DNA from: JASLMY01 sp965226475 | GTDB taxonomy: Bacteria > Pseudomonadota > Alphaproteobacteria > GCA-2731375 | Assembly (NCBI GenBank): GCA_965226475.1 | Contig: CBDDDJ010000003.1 | Span: 1,302,001-1,366,000 of the forward strand | Reading direction: 5' to 3' | DNA: 64,000 nucleotides | Part shown: positions 51,986-62,070 of the stretch, piece after piece | Layout: the number at the start of each line of letters is the position of its first letter | Position numbering within the stretch: the stretch's first letter is position 1 | Notes under the pieces: model-generated | What the model saw: the letters and a program-made list of their open reading frames with translations, nothing else | Databases searched by the model: none | What the model was told of the DNA's origin: nothing | Translations under genes and position numbers: made by a program

Positions 51986-54013
51986 TCAGGCGGCCTTCTC
52001 CTCTTCCCGCGCCGTGATCACCTGGTCGGCGAGGCGGCCGGTCAGTTCCTGCAGGCGCTCGAAGCGCGACTGATAGGAGGCGACGCCCTGGGTCAGCGAC
52101 CGCAGCTCGACGATAATGTCTTGCATTTCGGATTCCGGGATCGTGCCGCTGACCAGGTCCCAACCCGGCCAGCCAGGGCGCGAATCGAAGCCCAGGACCT
52201 GGCCGCGCCGGCCGCTCAACACCTGGTTGATGCGGGGCGTGAACTCCGAGGGCACCATCACGTCGATATGCATGATCGGCTCCAGCAGGACCGGATCGCA
52301 TTTCGGCATGCCCTCGCTCATGGCGATGCGCGCGGCCGTCTTGAAGGCGATTTCCGAGCTGTCGACCGCGTGGAACTGGCCGTCGTAGAGTTCGACGAGG
52401 ACGTCGACCACGGGGAAGCCGAGGGGGCCGTTGACGAGGAAGTCCTTCACCCCCGATTCCACCGCCGGGATGTATTGCCGGGGCACCACGCCGCCGACGA
52501 TCGAATCCTTGAACTCGAAACCGCCACCGCGTGGCAGCGGCTTGATCGTCAGATGCACGTCGCCGAACTGGCCGTGCCCGCCCGACTGCTTCTTGTGCCG
52601 GCCATGCTGCTGCACCGTCTTGCGGATTGCCTCCTTGTAGGGGACGCGCGGCCGGCGCGTGGAGACGGCGAGACCGTACTTGTGTTTCAGCCGATCGGTG
52701 GCGATACGGAGGTGGATATCCCCCTGGCCGCGCAGCACCAGCTCGTGCGTCGCGTCCATTTGTTCGTAGATGAGCGAGGGATCCTCGTCCGACAGGCGCG
52801 AGAGCGCCCCCGAAAGCTTGACCTCGTCGTCCCGCTTTTCCGCCGCGATGGCGAGCGAGAAGACCGGCGACAGGCCCTCGGGGGACGCCAGCGCCGGCGC
52901 CTCCTTGCCGTCGGTCAGCACCTCTCCGGTCTTGGCGGAATCGAGCCTGGCCAGCCCGACCACCTCGCCCGGACCCGCCTCCGAGATCTTCTCCGTGTTG
53001 TGGCCCATCATGCGGAAGAGGCCGGCGACCCTCTCGCCGTTCAAGGTCATGCCGTCCTTCACCGTGCCGCTCCAGATGCGCGAGATCGAGAGCTTGCCGG
53101 CATGCTGGGTGTGGAAGGTCTTCAGCACCTGGGCGACCATGTCGTCGCCGTCCATGCCGACGCGATCGGCGGCGGCTTGCGCCCCCGGCACCTCGTGGCG
53201 CAGGAACTTCAACAACCGGCGCACGCCGTTGTCCTGCTCGGCCGAACCGATCATCACGGGCACTATCTGTCCATCCCGGAAGGCCTGGGTGAGGTTGGCG
53301 TAAATCTCGTCGTCTTCCGGTGTCTCGTCCTCCAGTACTTTCTCCATCAGCTCGTCGGAGAAATCGGCGAGCTTCTCCAGCATTTCGTAGCGCGCGAGTT
53401 CGTAATCGTCGCCGGCGTCGGCCGGCAGATCGATCCGTTCCGAGGCGGCGCCCGCCTGGTAATGGAAGACGCGCTGACTGGGCAGGTCGATATAGCCGCC
53501 AACCGCCTCGCCGTTCCTGAGCGGCATATGGCGCAGGATCATGGGCGTGTCCGACATCGCCCCGACCGCATCCAGCAGGCCGGCGATGTCGCTGTTCTCC
53601 TTGTCCACCTTGTTGACGAAAAGGATGCGGGGAATCCCCTGATCGGCCAGCATCTTCAGCAGCGGCACGGCGGCCAGGGCCTTGTCGGCCTCCGGCTCGG
53701 TGACGACGATCGCCGCGTCGACGCCGAGAACCGCATTGCGGCTCTCTTGCAAAAGCTCGATCGAGCCCGGGCAGTCGAGGAAGGTGAGGCGGTCGCCGAG
53801 GTAGGTCGTCGTGGCGACGTTCAACTCCGTCCCCATGCCGCGTTCGCGCGCCTCGGGCGCGCTGTCGCCGACCGTGTTGCCGGCGTTCGCCGTACCCTTG
53901 CGCCCGACCGCCTCGGTCGCGAACAGAATGCTTTCGAGGAGCGTCGTCTTACCGCTGAGATACGGGCCTAGGATGGCGACGCTCCTGGGTCCGGTGGGCT
54001 TCGATGTGCTCAT
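51986..54013 (-). CDS. EF-G-like translational GTPase with altered G3 motif
   Basis: 675 residues, about the length of EF-G but a distinct paralogue. P-loop LGPYLSGKTTLLESI (residues 15-29), switch region RERGMGTELNVATTTYLGDR, G3 motif FLDCPGSIELLQ (80-84) where EF-G has DTPGH, and G4 ILFVNKVDKENS (134-137). Domains II-V are present: VAQVLKTFHTQHAGKLSISR, YEQMDATHELVLRGQGDIHL, GGHGQFGDVHLTIKPLPRGG, GFPVVDVLVELYDGQFHAVD, IMHIDVMVPSEFTPRINQVL, RRGQVLGFDSRPGWPGWDLV. Ser84 replaces the catalytic His, so GTP hydrolysis may be slow or differently triggered. No canonical EF-G operon genes (rpsL, rpsG, tuf) are near. Function of the family is unclear. Confidence 0.9.
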   Translation of the reverse strand: MSTSKPTGPRSVAILGPYLSGKTTLLESILFATEAVGRKGTANAGNTVGDSAPEARERGMGTELNVATTTYLGDRLTFLDCPGSIELLQESRNAVLGVDAAIVVTEPEADKALAAVPLLKMLADQGIPRILFVNKVDKENSDIAGLLDAVGAMSDTPMILRHMPLRNGEAVGGYIDLPSQRVFHYQAGAASERIDLPADAGDDYELARYEMLEKLADFSDELMEKVLEDETPEDDEIYANLTQAFRDGQIVPVMIGSAEQDNGVRRLLKFLRHEVPGAQAAADRVGMDGDDMVAQVLKTFHTQHAGKLSISRIWSGTVKDGMTLNGERVAGLFRMMGHNTEKISEAGPGEVVGLARLDSAKTGEVLTDGKEAPALASPEGLSPVFSLAIAAEKRDDEVKLSGALSRLSDEDPSLIYEQMDATHELVLRGQGDIHLRIATDRLKHKYGLAVSTRRPRVPYKEAIRKTVQQHGRHKKQSGGHGQFGDVHLTIKPLPRGGGFEFKDSIVGGVVPRQYIPAVESGVKDFLVNGPLGFPVVDVLVELYDGQFHAVDSSEIAFKTAARIAMSEGMPKCDPVLLEPIMHIDVMVPSEFTPRINQVLSGRRGQVLGFDSRPGWPGWDLVSGTIPESEMQDIIVELRSLTQGVASYQSRFERLQELTGRLADQVITAREEEKAA

Positions 54014-54156
54014 GGGTTTTGGCCTTTCCTCGGAATTCCGTTGTTTTCCGCCCCTCCCGGACGGTTTCCGGCGGATCCGGCCACGATGTGACCGATCCTT
54101 GACCCCATGTTTTCAAATCCGGGGCGTGACTCGCAAGGAGAATCCGAGTCGGGGCG

Positions 54157-55135
54157 TCAATCGGTTCCGTCGACATAGGGCGAGAGGGCGGCGGCGATGG
54201 CCCCATGGACCGGTGTCGCCACGCCCATCTCGGCGCCCAACCGAGCCACCAGGCCCGAAAGATGCCGCAACTCCAGGCGACGGCCTTGGCGCAGGTCGTT
54301 GTGCATCGAGGTGGTCATCTCGGGTGGAAATTTCTCCGAGACGGCGATCATCGTTTCGACGATGTCGTCGTCGGGGTTGACGCCCTTGGCCCGGGCCACG
54401 GCGACGATCTCCTCCATGGCGTCGCGCGCCAGGCTCCGGAGATCGGGGTCCGTGTAGAGGTCGCGGATGTGCACCCGGGCAAGCGCGGTGAGGCCCGCAT
54501 TGCTGGCCAGAAGGACGAACTTGGTCCAGAGCGTCTTGTCGATGTCGTCGGAGACCTCCACCTCGATCCCCGCCTCGGCCAGTACCCCGGCGATCGCCCG
54601 GGTCCGCTCGCTTCTGGAACCGTCCCGCTCGCCGAAAACGACCCGGTCGCTCGGATTGGTGCGCCGGATATGGCCGGGCTCGACGATGGCGGCGCCGATG
54701 TAGGTGGCCCCCGCCAGGACCCGGGTGGAATCGACGAAGGCACCGATCCTACCGTCCCGCTCGCCGAAAACGACCCGGTCGCTCGGATTGGTGCGCCGGA
54801 TATGGCCGGGCTCGACGATCTGCAAGGTGATCACGAGCGATCACGAGCGTTTCCGGGCCGATGAGCGGCCGCATGGCTTGCGCCGCCGTCTCCGTGTCGT
54901 AGAGCTTGACGCAGAACAAGACCAAGTCGACCGGGCCGAAATCATCCGGCCGCTCGCTCGCCTGGACCGCCGGCAGTCGGATCTCCTCGCCGTGGCCCGT
55001 CAGCCGGAGCCCGCGCTCCCGCATCGCCCGGAGATGGGCGCCCCGTGCGATGAAGACCACGTCGTTGCCGACGTGTGCCAGCTTGGCGCCATAGACGCCG
55101 CCGACCCCGCCGGTGCCGAAGACGGCGATCCTCAA
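54157..55135 (-). pseudogene. 2-dehydropantoate 2-reductase-like gene broken by internal duplications
   Basis: The N-terminal part starts with TTG 55135 overlapping the previous stop: RIAVFGTGGVGGVYGAKLAH (Rossmann), VDLVLFCVKLYDTETAAQAM, RPLIGPETLVI. There a 10-bp tandem duplication (GATCACGAGC at 54829-54848) shifts the frame. The C-terminal part continues in the next frame with ILAG-like ATYIGAAIVEPGHIRRTNP, IDKTLWTKFVLLASNAGLTA, EMTTSMHNDLRQGRRLELRH and HGAIAAALSPYVDGTD. A 69-bp exact repeat (54619-54687 and 54751-54819) has replaced the NGVD-containing stretch. It sits tail to head with a complete paralogue. Confidence 0.85.
54619..54819. repeat. Exact 69-bp direct repeat inside the broken reductase gene
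   Basis: ACCGTCCCGCTCGCCGAAAA opens and GCCGGGCTCGACGAT closes both copies, at 54619-54687 and 54751-54819, period 132 (44 codons). On the minus strand it duplicates the coding segment IVEPGHIRRTNPSDRVVFGE-RDG. Confidence 0.95.
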
Positions 55136-56055
55136 GACGCCGATCCCTCGGCCCAGGGTTTCAGCGCGGCATACATCACCCGGTGCATCGGCGCCTCCAG
55201 CCCGTGCTTTTGCGCCATTCGCCAGATCGCGCCGGACAGCCACTCGACCTCCAACCGGTTGCCCGCTTCGAGGTCCATGGCCATGGAGGCGCGGGTGCCC
55301 GGGGCCATCTGGTCGACCGTCGCCATGATGTCGGCGGCCTCTTCGCCCAGGCCGTGGCCCTCGGCGGCCGCGACCGCCAGCGCTTCGCCATGGGCGGCAA
55401 CGAACATCTCCCGCATCTCCGGATCCTCCCGGATCGGCCCGATCGTTTGGCGGGTCAGCGTCGTGGCGCCGGCCATCGTCGCGAGGAAGGCGAACTTGCG
55501 CCAGATCAGGTCGAGGATGTCGCCCGAAAGCCGACCATCGATCCCGGCCGCCCGGACCGCTTCGTCGAAGGCCTCCATCCGGCCACCGTTGTCGCCGTCG
55601 AGCTCGCCGTAGGCGAGCGCCGGGGGAATGGCGAAGTGGCGTACCAGGCCGGGCTCGACGATGCCGGCGGAGATATAGGCGACGCCGCCCACCACATGTT
55701 CCGCGCCTAGGATCGGAATCAGCCGATCCTGGGAATCCACGCCGTTCAGCAGCGAGATCACCGCCGTCCCGGGGCCGATCAGCGGCTTGCAGGCCGCGCC
55801 CGAGGCCTCGACGTCCCAGAGCTTGGTGGCGAAAAGCACGATGTCGACCGGCCCGATCTCGCCTGGATCGTCGCTCGCCCGCGCCGGCTGGACATGGACG
55901 TCGCCAGTGGCCTGGCTTTCGATCCGGAGGCCCTTTTCCCGGATCACCGCCAGATGGGCGCCCCGGGCGATGAAGCCGACGTCGAGGCCCGAGGCCGCTA
56001 GTTTGCCGCCGAAATAACCGCCGACGCCGCCGGTCCCCATTACCGCTATTTTCAT
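55132..56055 (-). CDS. 2-dehydropantoate 2-reductase family protein
   Basis: 307 residues. The family includes ketopantoate reductase (PanE) of pantothenate synthesis and many relatives of unknown substrate. Seen: MKIAVMGTGGVGGYFGGKLA (GxGxxG), VGFIARGAHLAVIREKGLRI, GPVDIVLFATKLWDVEASGA, ISLLNGVDSQDRLIPILGAE, the catalytic-Lys region ILDLIWRKFAFLATMAGATT, and STRASM-like GTRASMAMDLEAGNRLEVEW, LSGAIWRMAQKHGLEAPMHR. Its stop overlaps the TTG of the broken paralogue. It starts 5 bp after the DUF6166 gene. Whether it is the PanE of the cell is unclear, since pantothenate genes are not nearby. Confidence 0.87.
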   Translation of the reverse strand: MKIAVMGTGGVGGYFGGKLAASGLDVGFIARGAHLAVIREKGLRIESQATGDVHVQPARASDDPGEIGPVDIVLFATKLWDVEASGAACKPLIGPGTAVISLLNGVDSQDRLIPILGAEHVVGGVAYISAGIVEPGLVRHFAIPPALAYGELDGDNGGRMEAFDEAVRAAGIDGRLSGDILDLIWRKFAFLATMAGATTLTRQTIGPIREDPEMREMFVAAHGEALAVAAAEGHGLGEEAADIMATVDQMAPGTRASMAMDLEAGNRLEVEWLSGAIWRMAQKHGLEAPMHRVMYAALKPWAEGSAS

Positions 56056-56060
56056 CGGTT

Positions 56061-56363
56061 TCAGTCCTCGTGTTCGATTCTGGTCAACGCCGCGTCGATA
56101 TCGGCGCTCGTCAGCGACCAGGTGTTGTCGAGATAGGCGACGACCTCGGCCATGAAGGCCTGGTGTCGGTCGAGGGCTCGGCCATCGTCGCCCAGATGGT
56201 CGGCCAGCATGGCGAGCGCCAGCTGCGCGGGCGAATCCCCTTCGTAGGTCCACTCGAAGCCGAGGTCGGTGATTTGCTCGATATCGGTCCTGGGATCGAG
56301 CGGCTGGCCGTCGACCCGGACGTCGATTCCGTCGATGGTCCGATCGCCGGTGTAAGTCTTCAT
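56061..56363 (-). CDS. DUF6166-like small protein
   Basis: 100 residues: MKTYTGDRTIDGIDVRVDGQ, PLDPRTDIEQITDLGFEWTY, EGDSPAQLALAMLADHLGDD, GRALDRHQAFMAEVVAYLDN, TWSLTSADIDAALTRIEHED. The GFEW-Y-G-PAQLALA-LADHLGDD core is the DUF6166 pattern. Function unknown. It precedes the reductase-like genes by 5 bp and shares their transcript. Confidence 0.8.
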   Translation of the reverse strand: MKTYTGDRTIDGIDVRVDGQPLDPRTDIEQITDLGFEWTYEGDSPAQLALAMLADHLGDDGRALDRHQAFMAEVVAYLDNTWSLTSADIDAALTRIEHED

Positions 56364-57152
56364 GGGCGCGCCCTCCTCCGTGGGGTCAGGATATACGGGG
56401 AAACCCGCGCGAAGGCCAAGGGTCTCGGGTCGGCCGCCTCGCGCCCGCGCCGAATTCGCCGAGCGTGGCCGCGGGAGCGGGTGCGCGGGAGGCGATACGC
56501 CATCATCGACGTCGGATCGCGGCGCGAGTTCGGGCGCGATTCGGCGAGGGAGGCCATGCCGGCTTTTCGAGCCGGCTGCTCCTACGGCCGGCAAGATCTG
56601 GTAAATTACAAATATACCCCGACTCCTCGGGGACCCGAAAACGTACCGGCAATCCGTCCGTTGATCGATTCTTCTCGGGGGCATGAGTCGCGGTGGATTT
56701 CCGAGCGCCAAGGACCGCGGGGCCCTGAGGGCGGTGATGGGGCACCCGAGCGAGAGCCATGGGGTGGCGCGACACCATCACCGACGATTTCCCCATCATC
56801 TCGCACCAGGATTTCCGGGTTTTGGAGTGAGGATGAGTATATATGCGATACTGCTACGGCATCTAGGGTAGGGAAGAGGCGGTGACAGAATGCACATGCT
56901 GGACAGTCCTGGGAGTCCTGGATTTTGACCTCGGCGCTTCCATCCCCCGGCCGCCGTTTCGCCCGGCTCGCCTGTTCCGGGCTTCGAGACGGTTGGACTT
57001 TCGACGGATCGAGTCCTTGACGCGCCGGCGTTCGATCTTCGCCCTGGCCGGCCTCTTGCCGGCGCTGGCGCAATAGGGGACCGAGGTGCCGGGCGACACC
57101 ACGGAACCGGGCCTCCCCGCATTGCGCATGGCCGTGGTCGGGCATTCGTGAG
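56364..57152. other. 789-bp stretch without a supported gene
   Basis: Upstream of the DUF6166 gene and of the large secreted-protein gene. Short frames on both strands, including 56882-57076, have no family resemblance or ribosome-binding sites. An AT-rich patch near 56590-56660 and another near 56825-56880 could hold the divergent promoters. I see nothing else. Confidence 0.5.
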
Positions 57153-57287
57153 ATGAGGCTACGATACCTCGCCGCATTGGGCGCCATTTGCCTCGGACTC
57201 GCCGCGTGGTGGTCCTCGGCGGGCGCGGCCAGCACGGAATGGCTCAGCATGCCGGCCGCTGGCGTACAGGGGAACGACGGTACGAGC

Positions 57288-58756
57288 TCCGAAGCCGGGG
57301 ATGTCCCGGGCTCTGTTGAAAAGCTGAAGTAGGCGTCGTCCGCCTGGAGCCGCTAGGCTCTGGGTGCTGATTCCATCAAGGAGAACGACGCCATGACCAA
57401 GACTACACGCAACGACCGTTCCTCGGAACCATCCTGTCGGCTCTTGCCATCGATGCCGGAGGCCTTCGACGATCTGCGCATGAGCGTCGATCGCTTCTGC
57501 CTTTTGGCGGGCCTCGAGTCTTTGAACGAGATGATGTCGGCGGACGCGGAAGCCTTGTGCGGTTCGCGCCACGCCGGCTCGGGCGAGCGCAAGGGCCATC
57601 GATGGGGCACGACCCGGAGCGAGATCGCCTACCACGGCGGCAAAGTGAAGGTCGAGCGCCCTCGGGTGGGGGACTTCGCGGGTCGGGAGATGAGCCTGCC
57701 GAGTTGGGAGCTGCTGTCGGAACCCGAACTCTTGCAAGCCTGGGCGATGAATCTGATGGTGATCAACGTCTCGACCCGCAAGTATGCCCGCGCGGTGCGC
57801 CTGCCGGACGATGCGGGCGGCGATCTGCCGGCGGCATCGGGTGACGCAACCTCGAAGTCGGCGGTCTCGCGCCGTTTCGTGGCGTTGACGCGAAGCAAGC
57901 TGAAGGCCTGGCTGGCGAGCCCGCTCGACGATCTCGATCTCGTGGTGCTCCAGATCGACGGGCTCCATGTCGGCGATCACCTGATGGTGGCGGCGATCGG
58001 CATCGACACCGGCGGCGCGAAGCACGTGCTGGGCCTGGCCGAGGGCGCGACGGAGAACGCGGCCACGGTGCAAGCCATGCTCGACAACCTGATCGAGCGC
58101 GGTCTCGATCCCGAACGGCCTCGGCTCTACATCGTCGACGGCGCCAAGGCGCTCTCGAAGGCGATCCGGCGGACCTTCGGGCGGGCGGCGGCCCTCCAGC
58201 GCCGCCAGGTGCACAAGGGGCGCAACATCACGGACCGGCTGGACGAGAGCCTCCATGCCGGCGTCAGGAAGGTCTTGCGGCAGGCCTGGCAGCAGGACGA
58301 CGCGGCCAAGGCCGAACGGCTCTTGCGCAACCTCGCCCGCCGTCTGGAGCATGACGCACCCGGCGTCTCGGGCTCGATCCTGGAGGGCCTGGACGAGATC
58401 CTGACCGTGATCCGGCTCGGCCTCCCGCCGCAACTTCGACACTCGCTGGCTTGCACCAACGCCATCGAGAACGCGATCGGCACCGTCCGGACGGTGCAGC
58501 GGAACGTCAAGCGCTGGCGCAACGCCGAGATGGCGCTGCGTTGGACCGCCGCCGGCCTCTTGGAGGCGCAAAAGACCTTCCGCCGCCTCAAGGCCTACCG
58601 CCAGCTCCCCATCCTCGACGCCGCCCCGCGGGAGGCGGTGAGAAAGGCCGGAGCAAAGTCCGTCATTGAAGACATCGAGGTGGCCGCGTAGCCTCTCGAT
58701 CAGACGATGCCTATCTCGCACTTTTCAACATTGGGCGGGACATCGCCTCCGAAGCC
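57288..58756 (+). mobile_element. IS256-family element, copy 1
   Basis: The element is 57297-58747 (1451 bp), flanked by TCCGAAGCC at 57288-57296 and 58748-58756 (9 bp). Ends: GGGGATGTCCCGGGCTCTGT on the left; on the right, complement GGCGATGTCCCGCCCAATGT. Same length as copy 2 and in opposite orientation. Confidence 0.95.
57393..58691 (+). CDS. IS256-family transposase, copy 1
   Basis: 432 residues (MTKTTRNDRSSEPSCRLLPS). The mutator-type core includes DLVVLQIDGLHVGDHLMVAA (first Asp), RLYIVDGAKALSKAIRRTFG (second Asp) and LACTNAIENAIGTVRTVQRN (Glu). In the conserved RCQVHK stretch the Cys is Arg (ALQRRQVHKGRN), unlike copy 2. Other differences from copy 2 by eye: GSGE/RSGE, LRHSL/LRRSL, AYRQ/AHRQ, AAPRE/AALRE. 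The frame is intact, but the Cys change might weaken it. Confidence 0.93.
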   Translation: MTKTTRNDRSSEPSCRLLPSMPEAFDDLRMSVDRFCLLAGLESLNEMMSADAEALCGSRHAGSGERKGHRWGTTRSEIAYHGGKVKVERPRVGDFAGREMSLPSWELLSEPELLQAWAMNLMVINVSTRKYARAVRLPDDAGGDLPAASGDATSKSAVSRRFVALTRSKLKAWLASPLDDLDLVVLQIDGLHVGDHLMVAAIGIDTGGAKHVLGLAEGATENAATVQAMLDNLIERGLDPERPRLYIVDGAKALSKAIRRTFGRAAALQRRQVHKGRNITDRLDESLHAGVRKVLRQAWQQDDAAKAERLLRNLARRLEHDAPGVSGSILEGLDEILTVIRLGLPPQLRHSLACTNAIENAIGTVRTVQRNVKRWRNAEMALRWTAAGLLEAQKTFRRLKAYRQLPILDAAPREAVRKAGAKSVIEDIEVAA

Positions 58757-59636
58757 TCCATCAGCGCGGACGGTCGCTATGTGGCGTTTCAATCCTTTGC
58801 CGCCATTTTGGTTGAGGGCGACACGAACAGCGCATCCGATATTTTCGTCCGAGACCGGCAGACGGGCACCACGGAAAGGGTCAGCGTATCCACCGCCGGC
58901 GACCAGGGGAACGGTGGTAGCTTATGGCCTTCCATCAGCGCGGACGGTCGCTATGTCGCGTTTTATTCCCTGGCATCCAATCTGGTCGGCGGCGACACGA
59001 ACGTAAAGCCTGATATCTTCGTCCGAGACCGGCAGATGCACACCACGGAACGGGTCAGCGTCTCCACCGCCGGTGGTCAAGCGAATGATCCGAGCGAAGT
59101 CTCGTTCATCAGCGCGGACGGCCGCTATGTGGCGTTTTATTCCCTGGCATCCAATCTGGTCGGCGGCGACACGAACAATATCTGGGACATCTTCGTCCGA
59201 GACCGGCAGATGGGCACCACGGAATTGGTCAGCGTCTCTACCGCCGGCGACCAGGGGAACAATCATAGCTTCAACTCCTCCGTCAGCGCGGACGGTCGCT
59301 ATGTGGCATTCCATTCCCTTGCATCCAATCTGGTCGGCGGCGACACGAACGGCGTCGAAGACATCTTCATCCGAGATCGGCAGATGGGCACGACGGAGCG
59401 GATCAGCGTCTCCTCTGCCGGAGAACAGGGGAATTTCAAGAGTCTACTCCCTTCCATCAGCGCGGACGGTCGCTACGTGGTGTTCTATTCCATTGCATTC
59501 AATCTGGTCGGCGGCGACACGAACAACACTTCCGATATCTTCATCCGAGACTGGCAGACGGGCACCACGGAACTTGTGAGCGTCTCCACCGCTGGCGAGC
59601 AGGGCAACCGTGATAGCGACCAACCAGTCGTCACCG

Positions 59637-61103
59637 CGGACGGTGGCGATGTCCCGCCCAATGTTGAAAAGTGCGAGATAGGCATCGTCTGATCGAGAGG
59701 CTACGCGGCCACCTCGATGTCTTCAATGACGGACTTTGCTCCGGCCTTTCTCACCGCCTCCCGTAGGGCGGCGTCGAGGATGGGGAGCTGGCGGTGGGCC
59801 TTGAGGCGGCGGAAGGTCTTTTGCGCCTCCAAGAGGCCGGCGGCGGTCCAACGCAGCGCCATCTCGGCGTTGCGCCAGCGCTTGACGTTCCGCTGCACCG
59901 TCCGGACGGTGCCGATCGCGTTCTCGATGGCGTTGGTGCAAGCCAGCGAGCGTCGAAGTTGCGGCGGGAGGCCGAGCCGGATCACGGTCAGGATCTCGTC
60001 CAGGCCCTCCAGGATCGAGCCCGAGACGCCGGGTGCGTCATGCTCCAGACGGCGGGCGAGGTTGCGCAAGAGCCGTTCGGCCTTGGCCGCGTCGTCCTGC
60101 TGCCAGGCCTGCCGCAAGACCTTCCTGACGCCGGCATGGAGGCTCTCGTCCAGCCGGTCCGTGATGTTGCGCCCCTTGTGCACCTGGCAGCGCTGGAGGG
60201 CCGCCGCCCGCCCGAAGGTCCGCCGGATCGCCTTCGAGAGCGCCTTGGCGCCGTCGACGATGTAGAGCCGAGGCCGTTCGGGATCGAGACCGCGCTCGAT
60301 CAGGTTGTCGAGCATGGCTTGCACCGTGGCCGCGTTCTCCGTCGCGCCCTCGGCCAGGCCCAGCACGTGCTTCGCGCCGCCGGTGTCGATGCCGATCGCC
60401 GCCACCATCAGGTGATCGCCGACATGGAGCCCGTCGATCTGGAGCACCACGAGATCGAGATCGTCGAGCGGGCTCGCCAGCCAGGCCTTCAGCTTGCTTC
60501 GCGTCAACGCCACGAAACGGCGCGAGACCGCCGACTTCGAGGTTGCGTCACCCGATGCCGCCGGCAGATCGCCGCCCGCATCGTCCGGCAGGCGCACCGC
60601 GCGGGCATACTTGCGGGTCGAGACGTTGATCACCATCAGATTCATCGCCCAGGCTTGCAAGAGTTCGGGTTCCGACAGCAGCTCCCAACTCGGCAGGCTC
60701 ATCTCCCGACCCGCGAAGTCCCCCACCCGAGGGCGCTCGACCTTCACTTTGCCGCCGTGGTAGGCGATCTCGCTCCGGGTCGTGCCCCATCGATGGCCCT
60801 TGCGCTCGCCCGAGCGGGCGTGGCGCGAACCGCACAAGGCTTCCGCGTCCGCCGACATCATCTCGTTCAAAGACTCGAGGCCCGCCAAAAGGCAGAAGCG
60901 ATCGACGCTCATGCGCAGATCGTCGAAGGCCTCCGGCATCGATGGCAAGAGCCGACAGGATGGTTCCGAGGAACGGTCGTTGCGTGTAGTCTTGGTCATG
61001 GCGTCGTTCTCCTTGATGGAATCAGCACCCAGAGCCTAGCGGCTCCAGGCGGACGACGCCTACTTCAGCTTTTCAACAGAGCCCGGGACATCCCCCGGAC
61101 GGT
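59637..61103 (-). mobile_element. IS256-family element, copy 2
   Basis: The element is 59645-61095 (1451 bp), flanked by CGGACGGT at 59637-59644 and 61096-61103 (8 bp). Ends GGCGATGTCCCGCCCAATGT and, from the right, GGGGATGTCCCGGGCTCTGT, identical in kind to copy 1 but inverted. Its removal rejoins T-A-D-G with R-Y-V-A of the secreted gene. Confidence 0.95.
59701..60999 (-). CDS. IS256-family transposase, copy 2
   Basis: 432 residues, intact, with the usual ALQRCQVHKGRNITDRLDES containing the conserved Cys. Catalytic Asp, Asp and Glu are as in copy 1. Starting ATG 60999 (MTKTTRNDRSSEPSCRLLPS). The likely active member of the pair. Confidence 0.94.
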   Translation of the reverse strand: MTKTTRNDRSSEPSCRLLPSMPEAFDDLRMSVDRFCLLAGLESLNEMMSADAEALCGSRHARSGERKGHRWGTTRSEIAYHGGKVKVERPRVGDFAGREMSLPSWELLSEPELLQAWAMNLMVINVSTRKYARAVRLPDDAGGDLPAASGDATSKSAVSRRFVALTRSKLKAWLASPLDDLDLVVLQIDGLHVGDHLMVAAIGIDTGGAKHVLGLAEGATENAATVQAMLDNLIERGLDPERPRLYIVDGAKALSKAIRRTFGRAAALQRCQVHKGRNITDRLDESLHAGVRKVLRQAWQQDDAAKAERLLRNLARRLEHDAPGVSGSILEGLDEILTVIRLGLPPQLRRSLACTNAIENAIGTVRTVQRNVKRWRNAEMALRWTAAGLLEAQKTFRRLKAHRQLPILDAALREAVRKAGAKSVIEDIEVAA

Positions 61104-61659
61104 CGCTATGTCGCGTTTCACTCCGACGCATCCAATCTGGTCGGGGGCGACACGAATAACCAACATGACACCTCTGTCCGAGACCGGCAGAGGGGCACCA
61201 CGGAGCGGGTCAGCGTCTCTACAGCCGGTGACCAGGGGATCGCGGGTAGCCTCGGGCCCGCCATCAGCCCGGACGGTCGCTATGTGGCGTTCAGTGGCCA
61301 GGCATCCAATCTGGTTAGCGGCGGCACGAACGGCGGGGGCGATGTCTTCATCCGAGACCGATATGGCTTTTTGGTCGGCCAGATCAGCGGAAACACCAGC
61401 GAACCATCCGGCACGGCCACCTTTTCGGTCGAATTGACGGCGGAGCCGACCGCCGACGTGGTGATCGGCCTTTCCAGCGGCGACCCGACGGAAGGCACGG
61501 TATCGCCCGCGACGCTGACCTTTATCCCAAACGACTGGTATTCGTCACAATCCGTCACCATCACGGGCGTCGACGATGATGTCGATGACGGGGTGAGTCG
61601 GACCCGATTTCCTTGGACACAGAATTGGCTTAATCGAAGTGTCCAAGGAGGACCGGAAC

Positions 61660-62070
61660 ATGGCCGATAATTTTGAGAAGAAAGTTGCTGTTGATGGGCC
61701 TGTGGTAAATGCGGGCGAGCTTGGCTCGTCCACGTTTTCCCCAGGCCAGGCTTTGCCGGCAGGCCCGCTGGGACTTGGCCAGCGATGGACGGTGGCGCGC
61801 AAGCGTGAGGTCGTTCCGCGGCTTTTGCGTGACGAGCCGGTGCAACTTCTGTCGCGCCAGTTGGGCGTAGAGATCTTCCGGCTCGAGCAGTGGCGTGAGA
61901 AAGCGATCGGCGGGATCGACGCCTCGCTCAAGCGACGCAAGGGCGATCCGGTGCAGGCGGAACTGGATAGCGCCATGAAGCGGATCGGAGAGTTGACCAT
62001 GCAGGTGGAACTGCTGGAGGCCAAGACGGAGACCTTCGGCCCTTTGGGGCGGCGGAGGTCGCGGCGATGA
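61660..62070 (+). CDS. IS3-family OrfA
   Basis: 136 residues. Helix-turn-helix protein of the transposase: RWTVARKREVVPRLLRDEPV, QLLSRQLGVEIFRLEQWREK, AIGGIDASLKRRKGDPVQAE, followed by a leucine-zipper-like LDSAMKRIGELTMQVELLEA. AAGGAGG lies 8 nt before ATG 61660; GTG 61639 is possible. Its end overlaps orfB by 4 bp. Confidence 0.9.
   Translation: MADNFEKKVAVDGPVVNAGELGSSTFSPGQALPAGPLGLGQRWTVARKREVVPRLLRDEPVQLLSRQLGVEIFRLEQWREKAIGGIDASLKRRKGDPVQAELDSAMKRIGELTMQVELLEAKTETFGPLGRRRSRR

Noticed and set aside
56882..57076. Short plus-strand frame upstream of the secreted gene
   Set aside because: Arg/Pro-rich translation with no start signal or homology.
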